Below, piece after piece: positions 34,764 to 43,996 of a stretch of DNA of 64,000 nucleotides. The notes below the pieces were generated by a model. That model did no database searches. It worked only from the letters and a program-made list of their open reading frames with translations, and had not been told where the DNA came from. Source of the stretch: Actinomadura terrae (GTDB lineage: Bacteria; Actinomycetota; Actinomycetes; Streptosporangiales; Streptosporangiaceae); NCBI RefSeq assembly GCF_022751215.1, contig NZ_JAICDG010000002.1:1178001-1242000 (forward strand), in the 5' to 3' direction. Position 1 is the stretch's first letter. Each line of letters starts with the position of its first letter. Position numbers and translations under genes: made by a program.

Positions 34764-35980
34764 ACCGGCACGACCTGGACTGGCGCGCCTCGCCGCACGC
34801 CGTCCGGTTGGCGGCGGTCGCGCTCGTCGCGCTCGCCGTGGCCTTGGTCACGGGGGAGGGTGCGGCCCTGATCGTCGCCGTTCCTCCGCTGGTGATGCTG
34901 GCCGCGGCCCGCCCTCCGACGGTGTCCACGCTCGACGCGGAGTGGAGACTCAGCACCGAACGGTGCTTCGAGGGCGAGACCGTGGAGCTGCACCTGGTCG
35001 TCCGCGCCGTCGGCCGGCTCGACCAGTTCGCCCTCACCCTCGTGCCCGGCCCGGTCAAGCTCCTCGGCCCGGCCACGGTCACCGTGACCGAAGGCTCATG
35101 GGCCGAGGCGACCTGGACACTGGCCGTCGACCGCTGGGGCCGCCGCCCCGTCGGCACGATCGAGATCACCTGCCTGGACGCTGGACGCACCCGCCGCGCG
35201 AGGCTGTCGTTCCCCGCCGGGGAGCTTGGTGTCTTCCCCGTCCCCAAGCCGTCCCGGACCGGCGTCCGCCCGGCCGATCTGCTCGCTCGCCTCGGCGACC
35301 ACACCAGCCGCGTGGCCGCCGAAGGCGTCGAGTTCACCGGAATCCGGCCCTACGTCCCGGGCGACCGGCCACGCCGCGTCAACTGGGCGGTCAGCTCCCG
35401 GCGCGGTGAGCTGCACGTGAACCAGCAGTCGGCGGAACGGGCCGCCGACGTGGTCGTCCTGCTCGACACGCTCTCCGAGGCCGGAGTCCCCGGCGACACC
35501 ACGCTCGACCGGGCCGTGCGCGGCGCCGCCGCCGTGGTCCGGGCCCAGCTGCGTCGCGCGGACCGGGTCGGTATCGTCGTCCTCGGCGACCGCATCCGCT
35601 GGCTGCGTCCCGACCTGGGCGAACGCCACTTCTACCGGATCGCCGAAGCCGTACTCGACGCCTGGCGCGAACCCGGTTACCGGCGGCCGCACGTCACCCG
35701 CATCCCGCCACCCGCGCTGCCGCCCGGCGCCCTCGTCCTGGTGTTCTCGCCGCTGCTCGACCACGACGCGGTCGAGGTGATCCGCAGCCTGCGGGAACGC
35801 GGCTTCGAGACCGTCGTCGTGGACGTCCTCCGTGAGGAGCCCCCGCGGCCCGCCGACGACCTGGCGCTGCGGCTCTGGCGGCTGGAACGGGCGGGCCTCG
35901 TACGGCGGATGACCGACCTCGGCATCCCCGTCGTCCCCTGGACCGGGCCCGACACCCTGCGGACCGGGGTGCGCCCATGA
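34760..35980 (+). CDS. DUF58-domain protein, MoxR partner
   Basis: A 406-residue protein from GTG 34760 (GTGA overlap with MoxR). Two N-terminal hydrophobic helices (LAAVALVALAVALVTGEGAA and LIVAVPPLVMLAAARPP) are followed by a beta-sandwich, then the DUF58 signature GIRPYVPGDRPRRVNWAVSS, RRGELHVNQQ. A vWA-like domain begins VVVLLDTLSEAG, a variant of the DxSxS MIDAS, and continues LRRADRVGIVVLGDRIRWLR. Together with MoxR it probably forms a metal-dependent chaperone/assembly system at the membrane. Confidence 0.93.
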
Positions 35981-36243
35981 CCACGCTGCTGCTGATCGTG
36001 TCGGCCTACGTCGTGGTCGTTGCCCTACTGGCCGGCGAGCTGCGCGCGACCGCCCCCGCCGACCGCCGCGCCTGGCTGCGCCAGCACGCCCCGCTCCTCG
36101 CCTGGACGCTCCCGGTCACTGCCGCCGTGACACTCTTCACCCTCGCCGACACCGCGCCCCTGCCCGATCAGGCGGCTTGGGCGGTGATCGTCGCTCCCGT
36201 CGCGGCGGCCGCCGCGTTCCTCCTGGCGGTCGGCCGCCGCTGA
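35977..36243 (+). CDS. small three-helix membrane protein
   Basis: An 88-residue protein starting at ATG 35977, overlapping the DUF58 stop (ATGA). Hydrophobic helices are TTLLLIVSAYVVVVALLAG, LLAWTLPVTAAVTLFTLAD and AAWAVIVAPVAAAAAFLLA. It closes the operon. No family is named, but translational coupling and conserved placement imply it belongs to the MoxR/DUF58 membrane complex. Confidence 0.75.
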   Translation: MTTLLLIVSAYVVVVALLAGELRATAPADRRAWLRQHAPLLAWTLPVTAAVTLFTLADTAPLPDQAAWAVIVAPVAAAAAFLLAVGRR

Positions 36244-36780
36244 CAAAAGACCGAGCGGGCCCGCAGAGACGGCCGCGGCGAACCATCAAGTAAGCGCTAT
36301 TCTTTGGATATTCAAACCAAATTCAGAGAAGGTCGTTGTCGCCGCTCGGCAGCGCACCGCTCGCGGGGCAGCAGCGCGGTACCGAGCGGGCCGAGCGTGA
36401 GACGCCGTCGACGAATGGTATGTCGGCAAGCCCTACCGGCTGCTCGGCGTGCAGTTTCCCGGTCATCGTCCGGACGTGCGACCGCCCCTACGACGCCCTC
36501 GTGCACTGCCGCCGCCGGTGGCGCAGCCTTCAGGAGACACCCCCCGTGCTGCGCTGGGCCGACTGCCGCGCCGAGGACAGCCTCGAACAGCTTTACGCGT
36601 CATTCCAGAACTCCGAGCCGCACGCCATGCTGATGGTCGGCTATCCGGTACCGGCCGATGTCGGACTGGGCGGCCTGTTCCTTGAGGTTCACATCGCATG
36701 AGGGCGGAGCGAACGCCGGTCTCGGTGGCGGGGCTATCGGGGTCGGGTCAGTCGGCCGGTCGGTTCAAAGCCTCGGCGAT
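36244..36780. other. 540-bp region, no supported gene
   Basis: Plus-strand frames between 36300 and 36700 are open for stretches (for example DEWYVGKPYRLLGVQFPGH and DSLEQLYASFQNSEPHAMLM in different frames), as if a gene had been frameshifted, but no family is recognised and no start is supported. Confidence 0.3.
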
Positions 36781-37287
36781 CTACTCGGGTGACAACGTCG
36801 CCCGCGCGGCCATCGTCGTGGCGAGGCGACCGAGCGTGCCGGTCCAGCCGGCCTCGACGTTGCGGGCGACCTCAGGCAGCGCGGCGGCGAGTCCGTCGAG
36901 CCGATCATGCACCAGCGTCAGGTGCGTGCCGTCGCCGACCGCGCGCAGGGTCACGGTCAGCCGGGAGGCCTGGTCGCGCTCGATCTCCCGGGTCGGACCG
37001 ACGAACCACCAGTCGAGCACAATGCGCTCGTCGGGCACCAGCTCGACGATGCGGCACTCGGGGCCGCCTGCCTGTTCTTGCGGGTCGAGGTGTTCTTGCG
37101 GGTCGACGTGCCAGGCGCGCAGGTGCCCGCCGACGCGCTCGTCCACCTCGACGCGCACCGCCTCCCAGCCCGACGGCGCGAACCAACGTCGGAGAATCTC
37201 CGGGTCGAGCCACGCGCGGTAGACCTGCGCAGGCGGCGCGGGGATCGTGCGCTCGAGGCGGACCGCCGTGCCGGTGGGGATTGTCAT
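36781..37287 (-). CDS. SRPBCC/AHSA1-domain protein
   Basis: A 168-residue START-like protein. RLERTIPAPPAQVYRAWLDP and EILRRWFAPSGWEAVRVEVD are the N-terminal AHSA1 signature. LTVTLRAVGDGTHLTLVHDR and GWTGTLGRLATTM form the C-terminal helix region. The fold binds hydrophobic ligands. The ATG at 37287 overlaps the ArsR stop (ATGA), so both are cotranscribed. ArsR-SRPBCC pairs are common and of unknown ligand. Confidence 0.88.
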   Translation of the reverse strand: MTIPTGTAVRLERTIPAPPAQVYRAWLDPEILRRWFAPSGWEAVRVEVDERVGGHLRAWHVDPQEHLDPQEQAGGPECRIVELVPDERIVLDWWFVGPTREIERDQASRLTVTLRAVGDGTHLTLVHDRLDGLAAALPEVARNVEAGWTGTLGRLATTMAARATLSPE

Positions 37288-37640
37288 GTCTCCTCCTGAT
37301 CGGGATTCGATGGGGTGAACAGGTCTTCGAGGGCATCGAGCCGCTCGTTCCAGTACTGCTCGTAGACCCGCAGCCAGGCGATGGCGCTCGCCAGCGGCCC
37401 GGGGTCGAGACGACACCAGTGGATGCGCCCGACAACGGTCCGGCGGACCAGCCCGGCCCGTTCGAGGACCTTGACGTGCTTGGAGGCCGCCGCCAGCGAC
37501 ATCGACAGCGGCGCCGCGAGCTCGCTGACGGTGCGCTCCCGGGCGGCGAGCCGGTCGAGCATCGCGCGGCGCGCTGGGTGCGCGAGCGCGCCAAAGACCG
37601 TGTCCATCCCAGCGGAATGCTCAACCATAAGGTTGAACAT
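37284..37640 (-). CDS. ArsR-family repressor
   Basis: A 118-residue winged-helix regulator. MDTVFGALAHPARRAMLDRL, TVSELAAPLSMSLAAASKHV and KVLERAGLVRRTVVGRIHW are the ArsR core. No metal-binding Cys cluster is visible, so it is likely a non-metal member such as those coupled to AHSA1 proteins. One operator palindrome lies inside the first codons and another 23 bases upstream of the ATG, indicating autoregulation. An internal ATG at 37628 is a possible start. Confidence 0.9.
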   Translation of the reverse strand: MFNLMVEHSAGMDTVFGALAHPARRAMLDRLAARERTVSELAAPLSMSLAAASKHVKVLERAGLVRRTVVGRIHWCRLDPGPLASAIAWLRVYEQYWNERLDALEDLFTPSNPDQEET

Positions 37641-37676
37641 AGAGCGCAGGCCAGTCGATAGTCAACCTTTAGGTTG
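37622..37676. promoter_or_regulatory. two ArsR-type operators
   Basis: CAACCATAAGGTTG (37622-37635) and CAACCTTTAGGTTG (37663-37676) share the palindrome TCAACC-N4-GGTTGA with centres 41 bp apart (about four helical turns). The first overlaps the start of the arsR-type gene and the second its promoter. Confidence 0.8.
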
Positions 37677-38681
37677 AGCTTTCTCGGCCTCGGGTTCCTC
37701 GCTCGTGATCGACACCGCTGCAACCACCGCGCATGTCATCGCCGTTACCGACGTCCTCGCACGCCCGGGCGCGGGATTCGAGGCGACGGGCGAGGTCCCG
37801 CAGCGGCAGAACGGCGCCGTTCCCCGGCTGAGACAGGGCTAGTGGGCAATGGCGCGATCGACACAGCGTTCCTGATGCCGCTTCATGAGCGGTCTCTCCG
37901 GCTCGGCGTCCGAGGTGCTCGGGACCGTAAACGCAGAAGCAACTGTGACGTGGCGTCTGCACCACGTAGCCGATGCCGGTGCATACACTGCACGCTCATC
38001 GCGAGTGGCGCCCAGTGCACCACTGAAGCGATCCGCCGGACGTCGCCGCCGGCCCCGGGACTGCGCCGGAAGCTCAGCTGAACCCGGGGCTCGATCTTCC
38101 CGGACGTCTGAGTATGTGCCACAAGACGCATTGAGGCGCAAAAACGCGTGTGCCAGAGGTAGTGTTCCTCCCCTTTATCAAGGGGAGGATTCCTCACCCT
38201 TGCGCGATCATGCTCAGGCGATCACGCGAAGGGTGCGAGCGAGCCTCCGAACGTCCTCGGCGACGATTGCAGGGGGGGTTGAGGAGCATCTCCGACACGA
38301 TGGACCGGGCGAAGATCGAGAAGGCGAAGGTGTCTCCGGACAACTTGTCGGCCTTGTCCATCAGGTGAACTGCGGCGACGGGGCTTAGGCATCGGCCCTG
38401 TTCCTTGCTCCTCGGTGACCTAGACAATCCCAGGCTAAGGTGCAGGGCCGAACCACGTCATGCGTTATGGGTGGGGAAGCAGTACATCACGGGCGGGTCC
38501 GATATTCGATTGGTCCCACTCCCAGCGGCATATGGGTCAGACCGGCAATTTAGGGCAGAGGCGAACGCGCGACGCTCACACTGGCAACCTGATCCCGTGC
38601 GACTGGGACGCGGCCAGCATCGACACTTACGCCGAGATCGAGCACCAGGTCCAGTTTGAGCATCCGCTGATCCTCGACGTG
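37677..38681. other. 1-kb region without a supported gene
   Basis: Apart from the hairpin at 38166 and an imperfect inverted repeat after it, no gene, tRNA or known repeat is recognised between the ArsR operators and the regulator remnant. Confidence 0.3.
38166..38189. terminator. perfect 10-bp hairpin, terminator-like
   Basis: TCCTCCCCTT (38166-38175) pairs perfectly with 38180-38189 around a TATC loop. It has no adjacent gene; it may be a leftover terminator of a lost gene. A longer imperfect inverted repeat (about 38195-38236) follows. Confidence 0.45.
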
Positions 38682-38968
38682 CGAGTCGCCGCCGAGTACG
38701 GCGAGATGGTGCGGACGAACAGCGAGCGAACGGTCGCCTACCTGGCCGAAGCACTGGCGAGTGGGCCGGGCGACCGCTGACCGCCTCCCAGTTCGGGTTC
38801 ACCGCCGCCGCTCCGGTTCTGGTCGGCACAGATCCCGAGGAGCTGATCACGTCACGAAACGGCGATTTCACGATCAGGGCTTTGATCGTTGGAGCACGTG
38901 ATCACTCGGAGGCCGTTGCCTGGGTCGCTTTCCCCATCCACAAACGTCGCCCGCGTCATGAATCGTGA
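38682..38968 (+). pseudogene. second decayed copy of the NKSAVAHW-type HTH regulator
   Basis: RVAAEYGEMVRTN is joined directly to SERTVAYLAEALASG, omitting the 12-residue SAVAHWVAGTQP segment of the helix-turn-helix. Near 38757 the reading must change frame to continue AGRPLTASQFGFTAAAPVLV and GTDPEELITS up to 38968. The first copy at 18108 is damaged elsewhere. Upstream of RVAAEYG the expected N-terminus is absent. Confidence 0.6.
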
Positions 38969-39048
38969 TCAATGCAAAGGCTGAGTCGCCAGCTGAGACG
39001 AAGGTTGCCGGGACGGCCGTCCCGGCCTGCCCGGGAGCGAGATCGTCT

Positions 39049-39093
39049 GGTGTGCGCAGTGTGCGCAGTGTGCGCAGTGTGCGCAGTTTGCGG
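39049..39093. repeat. 9-bp tandem repeat, four perfect units plus one degenerate
   Basis: GTGTGCGCA is repeated four times without interruption (39049-39084), followed by GTTTGCGGA. It lies about 100 bp upstream of the winged-helix/STAS gene pair; a length-variable promoter spacer is possible. Confidence 0.75.
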
Positions 39094-39193
39094 AGCTGTC
39101 GACGCGGTCGGAGCGAGGCTGCTTCCCCTGCGATCCATTACCTGAAATAATGTTCGCTTGAGTGGCTGGGCGCGTTTCCGGGGAGGTGATCGT

Positions 39194-39541
39194 GTGGCGT
39201 TCTCGAACGGCGCGGGACGAGGTTGGAGCTTCCTGACCAACCACGCCCGGGTGCTGATCGCCATCGCCCGCGATCCGCAGATCCGTATCCGGGATCTGTC
39301 GGGCTGCATCGGCATCACCGAACGCACCGCTCAGACGATCGTCAACGACCTGGTCGAGGCGGGTTATCTGGTCCGGGCTCGCGTCGGCCGCTGCAACGCC
39401 TACACCGTGCAAGCCGGGCGGCAGTTCCGGCACCCCGCCGCAGTGGGCCGCCGCGTCGAAGCGCTGGTGGGCCTGTTTCTTCGACAGGGCCAGACCCGCC
39501 CCGGCGCGCAAGGCCATGCATCCTGCGGCGGTCCCCGGTGA
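39194..39541 (+). CDS. winged-helix (MarR-like) regulator of stress module
   Basis: A 115-residue protein from GTG 39194, with GGGAGG 7 bases upstream. FLTNHARVLIAIARDPQIRI, DLSGCIGITERTAQTIVNDL and VEAGYLVRARVGRCNAYTVQ form a compact winged helix. It has no ligand domain. It overlaps the STAS gene (GTGA) and lies at the edge of the RsbRST island, so it probably regulates, or is tuned by, that module. Confidence 0.85.
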   Translation: MAFSNGAGRGWSFLTNHARVLIAIARDPQIRIRDLSGCIGITERTAQTIVNDLVEAGYLVRARVGRCNAYTVQAGRQFRHPAAVGRRVEALVGLFLRQGQTRPGAQGHASCGGPR

Positions 39542-39936
39542 ACGCCGAACCTGCCTTGGCCCTCCAGCGGTCGGCTCTGGGGGGCTATGCGCTGGTCGCC
39601 GCCACCGGGACGATCGATGCCCGCACCCATCTCCTGCTGGCCGAGTGCCTGAAAGCGGCGATCGCCGAGACCGACTTGGCGGTGATCGTGGATATGGGGG
39701 GCGTGGAGTTCTGCGATTCCAGCGGCCTGAGCACCTTCGCCCGCGCCTACCATCGCGCGGAACGCCGCGGCGTCAGCCTGGTCGCCGTTGGGCTGCATGA
39801 CCGCGTCCGCCGCGTCTTCACCATGACCGCTCTGGATCGAGGCGTCCACCTGCAATCGGATGTGGGAACCGCCGTGCGGTGGCTGGACACCGGTAGCTGC
39901 GCCACCGCGACAGGCTCAGGGAAAGCTGTGTCCTAA
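39538..39936 (+). CDS. STAS-domain anti-anti-sigma factor
   Basis: A 132-residue STAS protein starting at GTG 39538. YALVAATGTIDARTHLLLAE, LAVIVDMGGVEFCDSSGLST and FARAYHRAERRGVSLVAVGL show the STAS fold, with DSSG carrying the Ser phosphorylated by RsbW-type kinases. Unphosphorylated, it would bind an anti-sigma kinase and free a sigma factor. Translation is coupled to the winged-helix gene. The cognate kinase is not identified in the window. Confidence 0.88.
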   Translation: MNAEPALALQRSALGGYALVAATGTIDARTHLLLAECLKAAIAETDLAVIVDMGGVEFCDSSGLSTFARAYHRAERRGVSLVAVGLHDRVRRVFTMTALDRGVHLQSDVGTAVRWLDTGSCATATGSGKAVS

Positions 39937-40154
39937 CCCTTAGGCCCGTAAGGGAGCTTCCTCTATTACCCCGGCGCCATACCGCGTCCGGGGCCTTCGC
40001 CGTGCTTCTGGCCGCGCGGACTCTGGCCGAGAGCGTTGCGGGGCCTGCTGGAGGCCGAGGCCGCACGTCCATGGTGTTGAAGTGGCTGGACTCTGGCTTC
40101 TCGTCCGCCACAGGCGGGCCTTTGGCTATATAGCGACCCTGGGCGACGATGCCG

Positions 40155-41969
40155 TCATGTGCTGGGTTCTGCCACTGTTTTCGGGGGTTGGTTGGTGTCG
40201 TGGGGGGTCAGGGCGATGGGAGGTAGGTGGCAGAGCAGCAGGCAGGTGTCGTCCTCCCGGTTGCTGTCGGTGAGCATGGCGTCCAGGAGTTGGTCGGCGA
40301 TGGTTTCCAGGTCGCCGGTTGCGGTGGCGAAGGTCCTTGCGAGTCGCTGGGTTCCTTCGTCGAGGGTGTTGTCGCGGCGTTCGATGAGGCCGTCGGTGTA
40401 CATCAGCAGGGTGCTGCCGGGGAGGAGCCGGGTGTGGTGGGTGGGGTGGGTGATGTCGGCGAAGGGGGCGCCGAGCAAGAGGCCGCGGCCCTTGAGGGTA
40501 TGCACCTCTCCGTTGCCATCGCGCAGGAGGGGCTGGGGGTGGCCGGCGGTGGCCCAGAGGAGGCGGCCGTCCGGGTGGAGTTGGGCGATCAGGGCCGTGG
40601 CGAGGTCGTCGGGTTGCAGATGAATGAGGTGCTGATGCATGTGCGTCAGGACGTCGCCGGCGCTGGGGGTGTTGAGGGCGTAGGCGCGCAGGGTGGTGCG
40701 CAGTTGCCCCATGAGGGTGGCGGCGTGCAGGCCGTGTCCGGTGACGTCACCGATGGCGGCGATGGTGTGGCCTTCGGGGTGGTGGAACACGTCGTACCAG
40801 TCGCCGCCGACGTTGAGCCCGGCCTCGGCGGGCAAGTAGCGGGCGTGGAAATGCAACTTTTGCGCGGGCGAGAGGTGGGGCGCCTGGGGGGTGGGCGTGG
40901 GGGTGGGCAGGTCGGTGAGCATCGCCTGCTGGAGGTGGTGGGCGACATCGTGTTCGTGTTGGTAGCGCTGCGCGTTGTCCAGGGCCACGGCGCTGAGTCG
41001 CGACAGTTCGCCGTAGACGGCCACGTCTTCAGGGGTGAAGGCGCCGTGCAGTGGACGGTAGGTGATCACTCCGAGGGCCTGGGCGCGGGAGATCAGCGGT
41101 ATCGCCAGCAGTTCGTCGGGTGCGGTGGTGACGACCGGGCCGCCGGTGGTCGCCGTTCGTGGTGGATGAGGGGTGGCGTGGTGAGAGATTTTGGAGGTGT
41201 GGGCCAACCGGGCGAGGCTGGGCGGTCCCTCTATGGATTGGGCGTCGTGGGGGAGCAGGGCGCAGGGGTCGCGGCCGAGCCAGATGGTCATCTGCGCCAG
41301 GTTCTGGACGTCGATGAGGGCGCACAGCCGTCCGAGGATCTGCTGGTCGTCCAGGGAGGCGGAAAGGGTCGCGCCGGCGTGTGCCAGGAACGCCAGGCGT
41401 GATCGCGCGGCTTCGGCGGCGGCTCGCGCGTGCCGTTCGGCTTTCAGCAGACGGGCTTGGGTGCGGCCGGCCTCGCGCAGGCGTTCGGTGGCTTGGGAGA
41501 GTTCCTGATGCAGTTCCAAAGTGCCTCGGTCGGTGCGCTCCAGTTCCTGGACCAGCCATTCCATGCGGCTGCGCTGCTCCGACAGCAGGTCCAGCAATCG
41601 CAGCGCCTGGTCGGCGGGGTCGCTGTGCCGGGCGGCTCCGAGGTCGGCGCGCAGTGCGGGCGAGGGGGCGGGCGGTTCTGGTAGCGGGACGGAGGCCAGT
41701 ATCTCCTCGGTGGGAGAGTGCCGCCCGGTGGTCAACTGCAACCGCCACCCGCCTGCGGGATCGTCACCGGTATCGGCTTCGGAGACCTTGAGGGCGAGTC
41801 CGGTGCCCGGCTGGGGTCGTATCGCTTCGAAGGCGGCGGTCACCAGGTGGACCTGTTCGGCCGCCGGTAGCTGGTAATGCCGGGAGGCGGTCAGCACCAT
41901 GGCGACCGCTTTGAGCGTCTGCGCCTGGTCGCGCGGTGGGGAAACCCGGAAGACTTCTTGCTTGCTCAT
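40155..41969 (-). CDS. GAF-PP2C (RsbU/SpoIIE-type) phosphatase
   Basis: A 604-residue protein. Residues about 15-75 look like a degenerate HATPase/anti-sigma domain (LPAAEQVHLVTAAFEAIR, lacking the N-box Asn). Residues 120-200 are a coiled coil (LLDLLSEQRSRMEWLVQELE). Residues about 200-355 form a GAF domain. The C-terminal PP2C domain has GGDWYDVF, IGDVTGHGLHAATLMGQLR, LLMYTDGLIERRD and NREDDTCLLLCHL with all metal-binding Asp. It would dephosphorylate a STAS antagonist. The ATG at 41969 overlaps the preceding stop (ATGA); it is the last gene of the rsb operon. Confidence 0.92.
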   Translation of the reverse strand: MSKQEVFRVSPPRDQAQTLKAVAMVLTASRHYQLPAAEQVHLVTAAFEAIRPQPGTGLALKVSEADTGDDPAGGWRLQLTTGRHSPTEEILASVPLPEPPAPSPALRADLGAARHSDPADQALRLLDLLSEQRSRMEWLVQELERTDRGTLELHQELSQATERLREAGRTQARLLKAERHARAAAEAARSRLAFLAHAGATLSASLDDQQILGRLCALIDVQNLAQMTIWLGRDPCALLPHDAQSIEGPPSLARLAHTSKISHHATPHPPRTATTGGPVVTTAPDELLAIPLISRAQALGVITYRPLHGAFTPEDVAVYGELSRLSAVALDNAQRYQHEHDVAHHLQQAMLTDLPTPTPTPQAPHLSPAQKLHFHARYLPAEAGLNVGGDWYDVFHHPEGHTIAAIGDVTGHGLHAATLMGQLRTTLRAYALNTPSAGDVLTHMHQHLIHLQPDDLATALIAQLHPDGRLLWATAGHPQPLLRDGNGEVHTLKGRGLLLGAPFADITHPTHHTRLLPGSTLLMYTDGLIERRDNTLDEGTQRLARTFATATGDLETIADQLLDAMLTDSNREDDTCLLLCHLPPIALTPHDTNQPPKTVAEPST

Positions 41970-43051
41970 CGCGTGTCCTTCTGGGGGAGGGCCACCACGA
42001 CGGTGGCGTCGTCGGTTCCGCGGTGTGCGTCGCGCCACACGAGCGCGGCCAGGACGGCTGGGTGGTTGCGGTGGACGCCTGGGTAATGGGCCAGGTCGTA
42101 TCTCCCGATGCCGTCGGTGGTGACCACCAGGACGCCCGGCCGGTTCCAGGGCATCGGCGGGCAGGGGATCGAGCGCCGGAGCGGTCCCGCGCCGACGACG
42201 CCCGGCCGTGAGGCGAGCGACCGGTTCCCAGCGGCCGACTGCATCTGGGCCTGGATGTTGCCGATCCCCGCGAACTCCACCAGGGCGTCGGATGAGAGGT
42301 GCGCCTCGATGCGCGAGAGCGCGATGGCGGCGCCGCGGGTGTCGCGCAACGGCTGGTCGAGGGCGGCCAGCCGCTGTCGCAGATCCGTCTCGGGTTGCTG
42401 GACGATGAGATCGAGGGCCCGGCGGGCGGCGTGAGCGGCGTGCGGGCCGTGGCCCAGTCCGTCCGCCACCGCGATGGTCAGGGCCGAGGCGTCGTCGGGG
42501 AGCATGGCGCACCAGCCGTCACCGCTGACGGCTTGATGCGGGTGAGGGGTGAGGACACCGCCGACCTGGATCGACTGGGCTTGCCTGCCTCGATGACCGC
42601 TCGGCCCGTTCCCGCCGACCGGTTCGTCTCCACCGTCGGCGGGACGTCGGATCTGTGCGAGCGCGACGGTGCCCTGCCCGGGCAGGCTGTACAGGTCGAA
42701 CATGGTGGCGGCACGGCGACAGGCCCCCAGCCCCCCGCCCAGGGACCCGGCGGTGGAGAAGCCGTCGGCCATGCAGGCCGTGATGTCGTTGATGCCGGGT
42801 CCATCGTCGACCGCGGCCAGCTGCAACGTGCCGGGGACGGGGTCGATGATGTTGATGAGCAGGTGGCCGCCCCGGGCATGGCGGAGCAGATTGGTCGCGA
42901 GTTCGGCGGCCACGAGTTCACTGGCCGCGTGTTCGCGCCCGGACAGCCCGGCGGCGTCCGCCGCCCGCGCCGCCAGGTTGCGGACCGTGTGCAGGTCGCT
43001 GGGGTCCCGGATCGGTGCCACCTGCCCGGCGGTCATCACAATGCGCGTCAC
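41966..43051 (-). CDS. HATPase-PP2C fusion (RsbT/RsbX-like)
   Basis: A 361-residue fusion. The N-terminal HATPase (about 1-135) has the N-box SELVAAELATNLLRHARGG and G1 VDDGPGIND with a Gly-rich GSLGGGLGACRR. The C-terminal PP2C (about 165-355) has TIAVADGLGHGPHAAHAARR, LVVTTDGIGRYDL and TDDATVVVALP. RsbX-type phosphatases reset RsbR and RsbS by removing phosphates. Fusion of kinase-like and phosphatase parts on one chain suggests a switch that balances both. It is coupled to rsbT. Confidence 0.88.
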   Translation of the reverse strand: MTRIVMTAGQVAPIRDPSDLHTVRNLAARAADAAGLSGREHAASELVAAELATNLLRHARGGHLLINIIDPVPGTLQLAAVDDGPGINDITACMADGFSTAGSLGGGLGACRRAATMFDLYSLPGQGTVALAQIRRPADGGDEPVGGNGPSGHRGRQAQSIQVGGVLTPHPHQAVSGDGWCAMLPDDASALTIAVADGLGHGPHAAHAARRALDLIVQQPETDLRQRLAALDQPLRDTRGAAIALSRIEAHLSSDALVEFAGIGNIQAQMQSAAGNRSLASRPGVVGAGPLRRSIPCPPMPWNRPGVLVVTTDGIGRYDLAHYPGVHRNHPAVLAALVWRDAHRGTDDATVVVALPQKDTR

Positions 43052-43596
43052 CAGCGCGCCCCGATGCCGCCCTGATCACTGTCGTGGAGGGTGTGGAGGG
43101 CGGCGCCGCGGCTCGGGCGGCCCGCACGTGCCCACGAGGCGATGACGACGGTGGTGCCCGAGCCGGGGGTGGTGTGCAGCCGGAAGTCCTCGACCAGGCG
43201 GCGGGCCCCGCCCAGGCCGAGTCCGAGGCCACCGCCCGAGGTGTAGCCGGCGGTCATCGCCTGTGCCACGTCGGCGATGCCGGGCCCCTGATCGGTGAAC
43301 ACCAGCCGCACCCCGCGCTCCTCGGCGTCCGTGCCGGCCCGTCGCAGCTCGATGATCTCGACTTGACCGCCGCCTCCATGAACCAGCGTGTTGCGGGCCA
43401 GTTCGCTGGCGGCCGTCATGAACTTGGTCTGTTCGATCAGCGACATCCCCGACCGGGCCGAGCGCTCACGCACGACACGGCGCAACTCGACGAGATCGGC
43501 GTCCGTGCGTATCTGCCACACCGTGCCGGACCGCATGCCGGACCGGTCTGTCCCCGACTCGGCGGCGCCGCCCTGACCGGGATGCGGGCCGGTCAA
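43048..43596 (-). CDS. rsbT: anti-sigma regulatory serine kinase RsbT
   Basis: A 182-residue HATPase kinase with an N-terminal extension of about 40 residues. The N-box is TAASELARNTLVHGGGGQVE, G1 is VFTDQGPGIADVAQAMTAGY and G2 is SGGGLGLGLGGARRLVEDF. RsbT phosphorylates RsbS and RsbR in the stressosome and then activates a PP2C phosphatase. The start overlaps the rsbS stop, as in other rsbRST operons. Confidence 0.93.
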   Translation of the reverse strand: MTGPHPGQGGAAESGTDRSGMRSGTVWQIRTDADLVELRRVVRERSARSGMSLIEQTKFMTAASELARNTLVHGGGGQVEIIELRRAGTDAEERGVRLVFTDQGPGIADVAQAMTAGYTSGGGLGLGLGGARRLVEDFRLHTTPGSGTTVVIASWARAGRPSRGAALHTLHDSDQGGIGARW

Positions 43597-43991
43597 ACCG
43601 CGTCCTGCGGTGCAGGCCCGGCGGAGGGGGGCGGCGAGAGGGCATCAGGGGCCAGGATCCGCAGGGCGTGAGCCAGCGACCGGGCCGTGGCGACGCCCGG
43701 AAGGTCCAAGCCCATCTCCACCATGGTCACGGCGACCGCCGGGCTCATCCCCGCCACCACCGTGCGCGCCGACAGCAGCCGCAACGCCTGCGCCGTCTCG
43801 GTCACCACCCGCGACAGGTAGGAGTCGAACACCTGGACGCCGGAGATGTCGATGACCACACCGCGGACCCCCCGCACGATGACCTGCGACAGCAGTTCTT
43901 CGCGCAGGGCGACGACCACGTTGTCGGTGACCTCGGTTTGGACGCTGGCCAGCAGCACCTGTCCCAGCGGCAGCACGGGAACCCGCTCCAT
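43593..43991 (-). CDS. rsbS: stressosome STAS antagonist RsbS
   Basis: A 132-residue single STAS domain. MERVPVLPLGQVLLASVQTE, GVVIDISGVQVFDSYLSRVV and LRLLSARTVVAGMSPAVAVT match RsbS, with the phosphorylatable Ser in VFDSY. The ATG at 43991 lies 5 bases after the rsbR stop. An upstream in-frame ATG at 44036 lies inside rsbR and is less likely. Confidence 0.92.
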   Translation of the reverse strand: MERVPVLPLGQVLLASVQTEVTDNVVVALREELLSQVIVRGVRGVVIDISGVQVFDSYLSRVVTETAQALRLLSARTVVAGMSPAVAVTMVEMGLDLPGVATARSLAHALRILAPDALSPPPSAGPAPQDAV

Positions 43992-43996
43992 CGGCC

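Noticed and set aside
36336..36701. Coding sequence of 121 residues
   Set aside because: No ribosome binding site or family; better-looking peptide segments occur in other frames, suggesting decayed sequence.
39049..39093. CRISPR array
   Set aside because: Units are 9 bp, directly abutting and without spacers.
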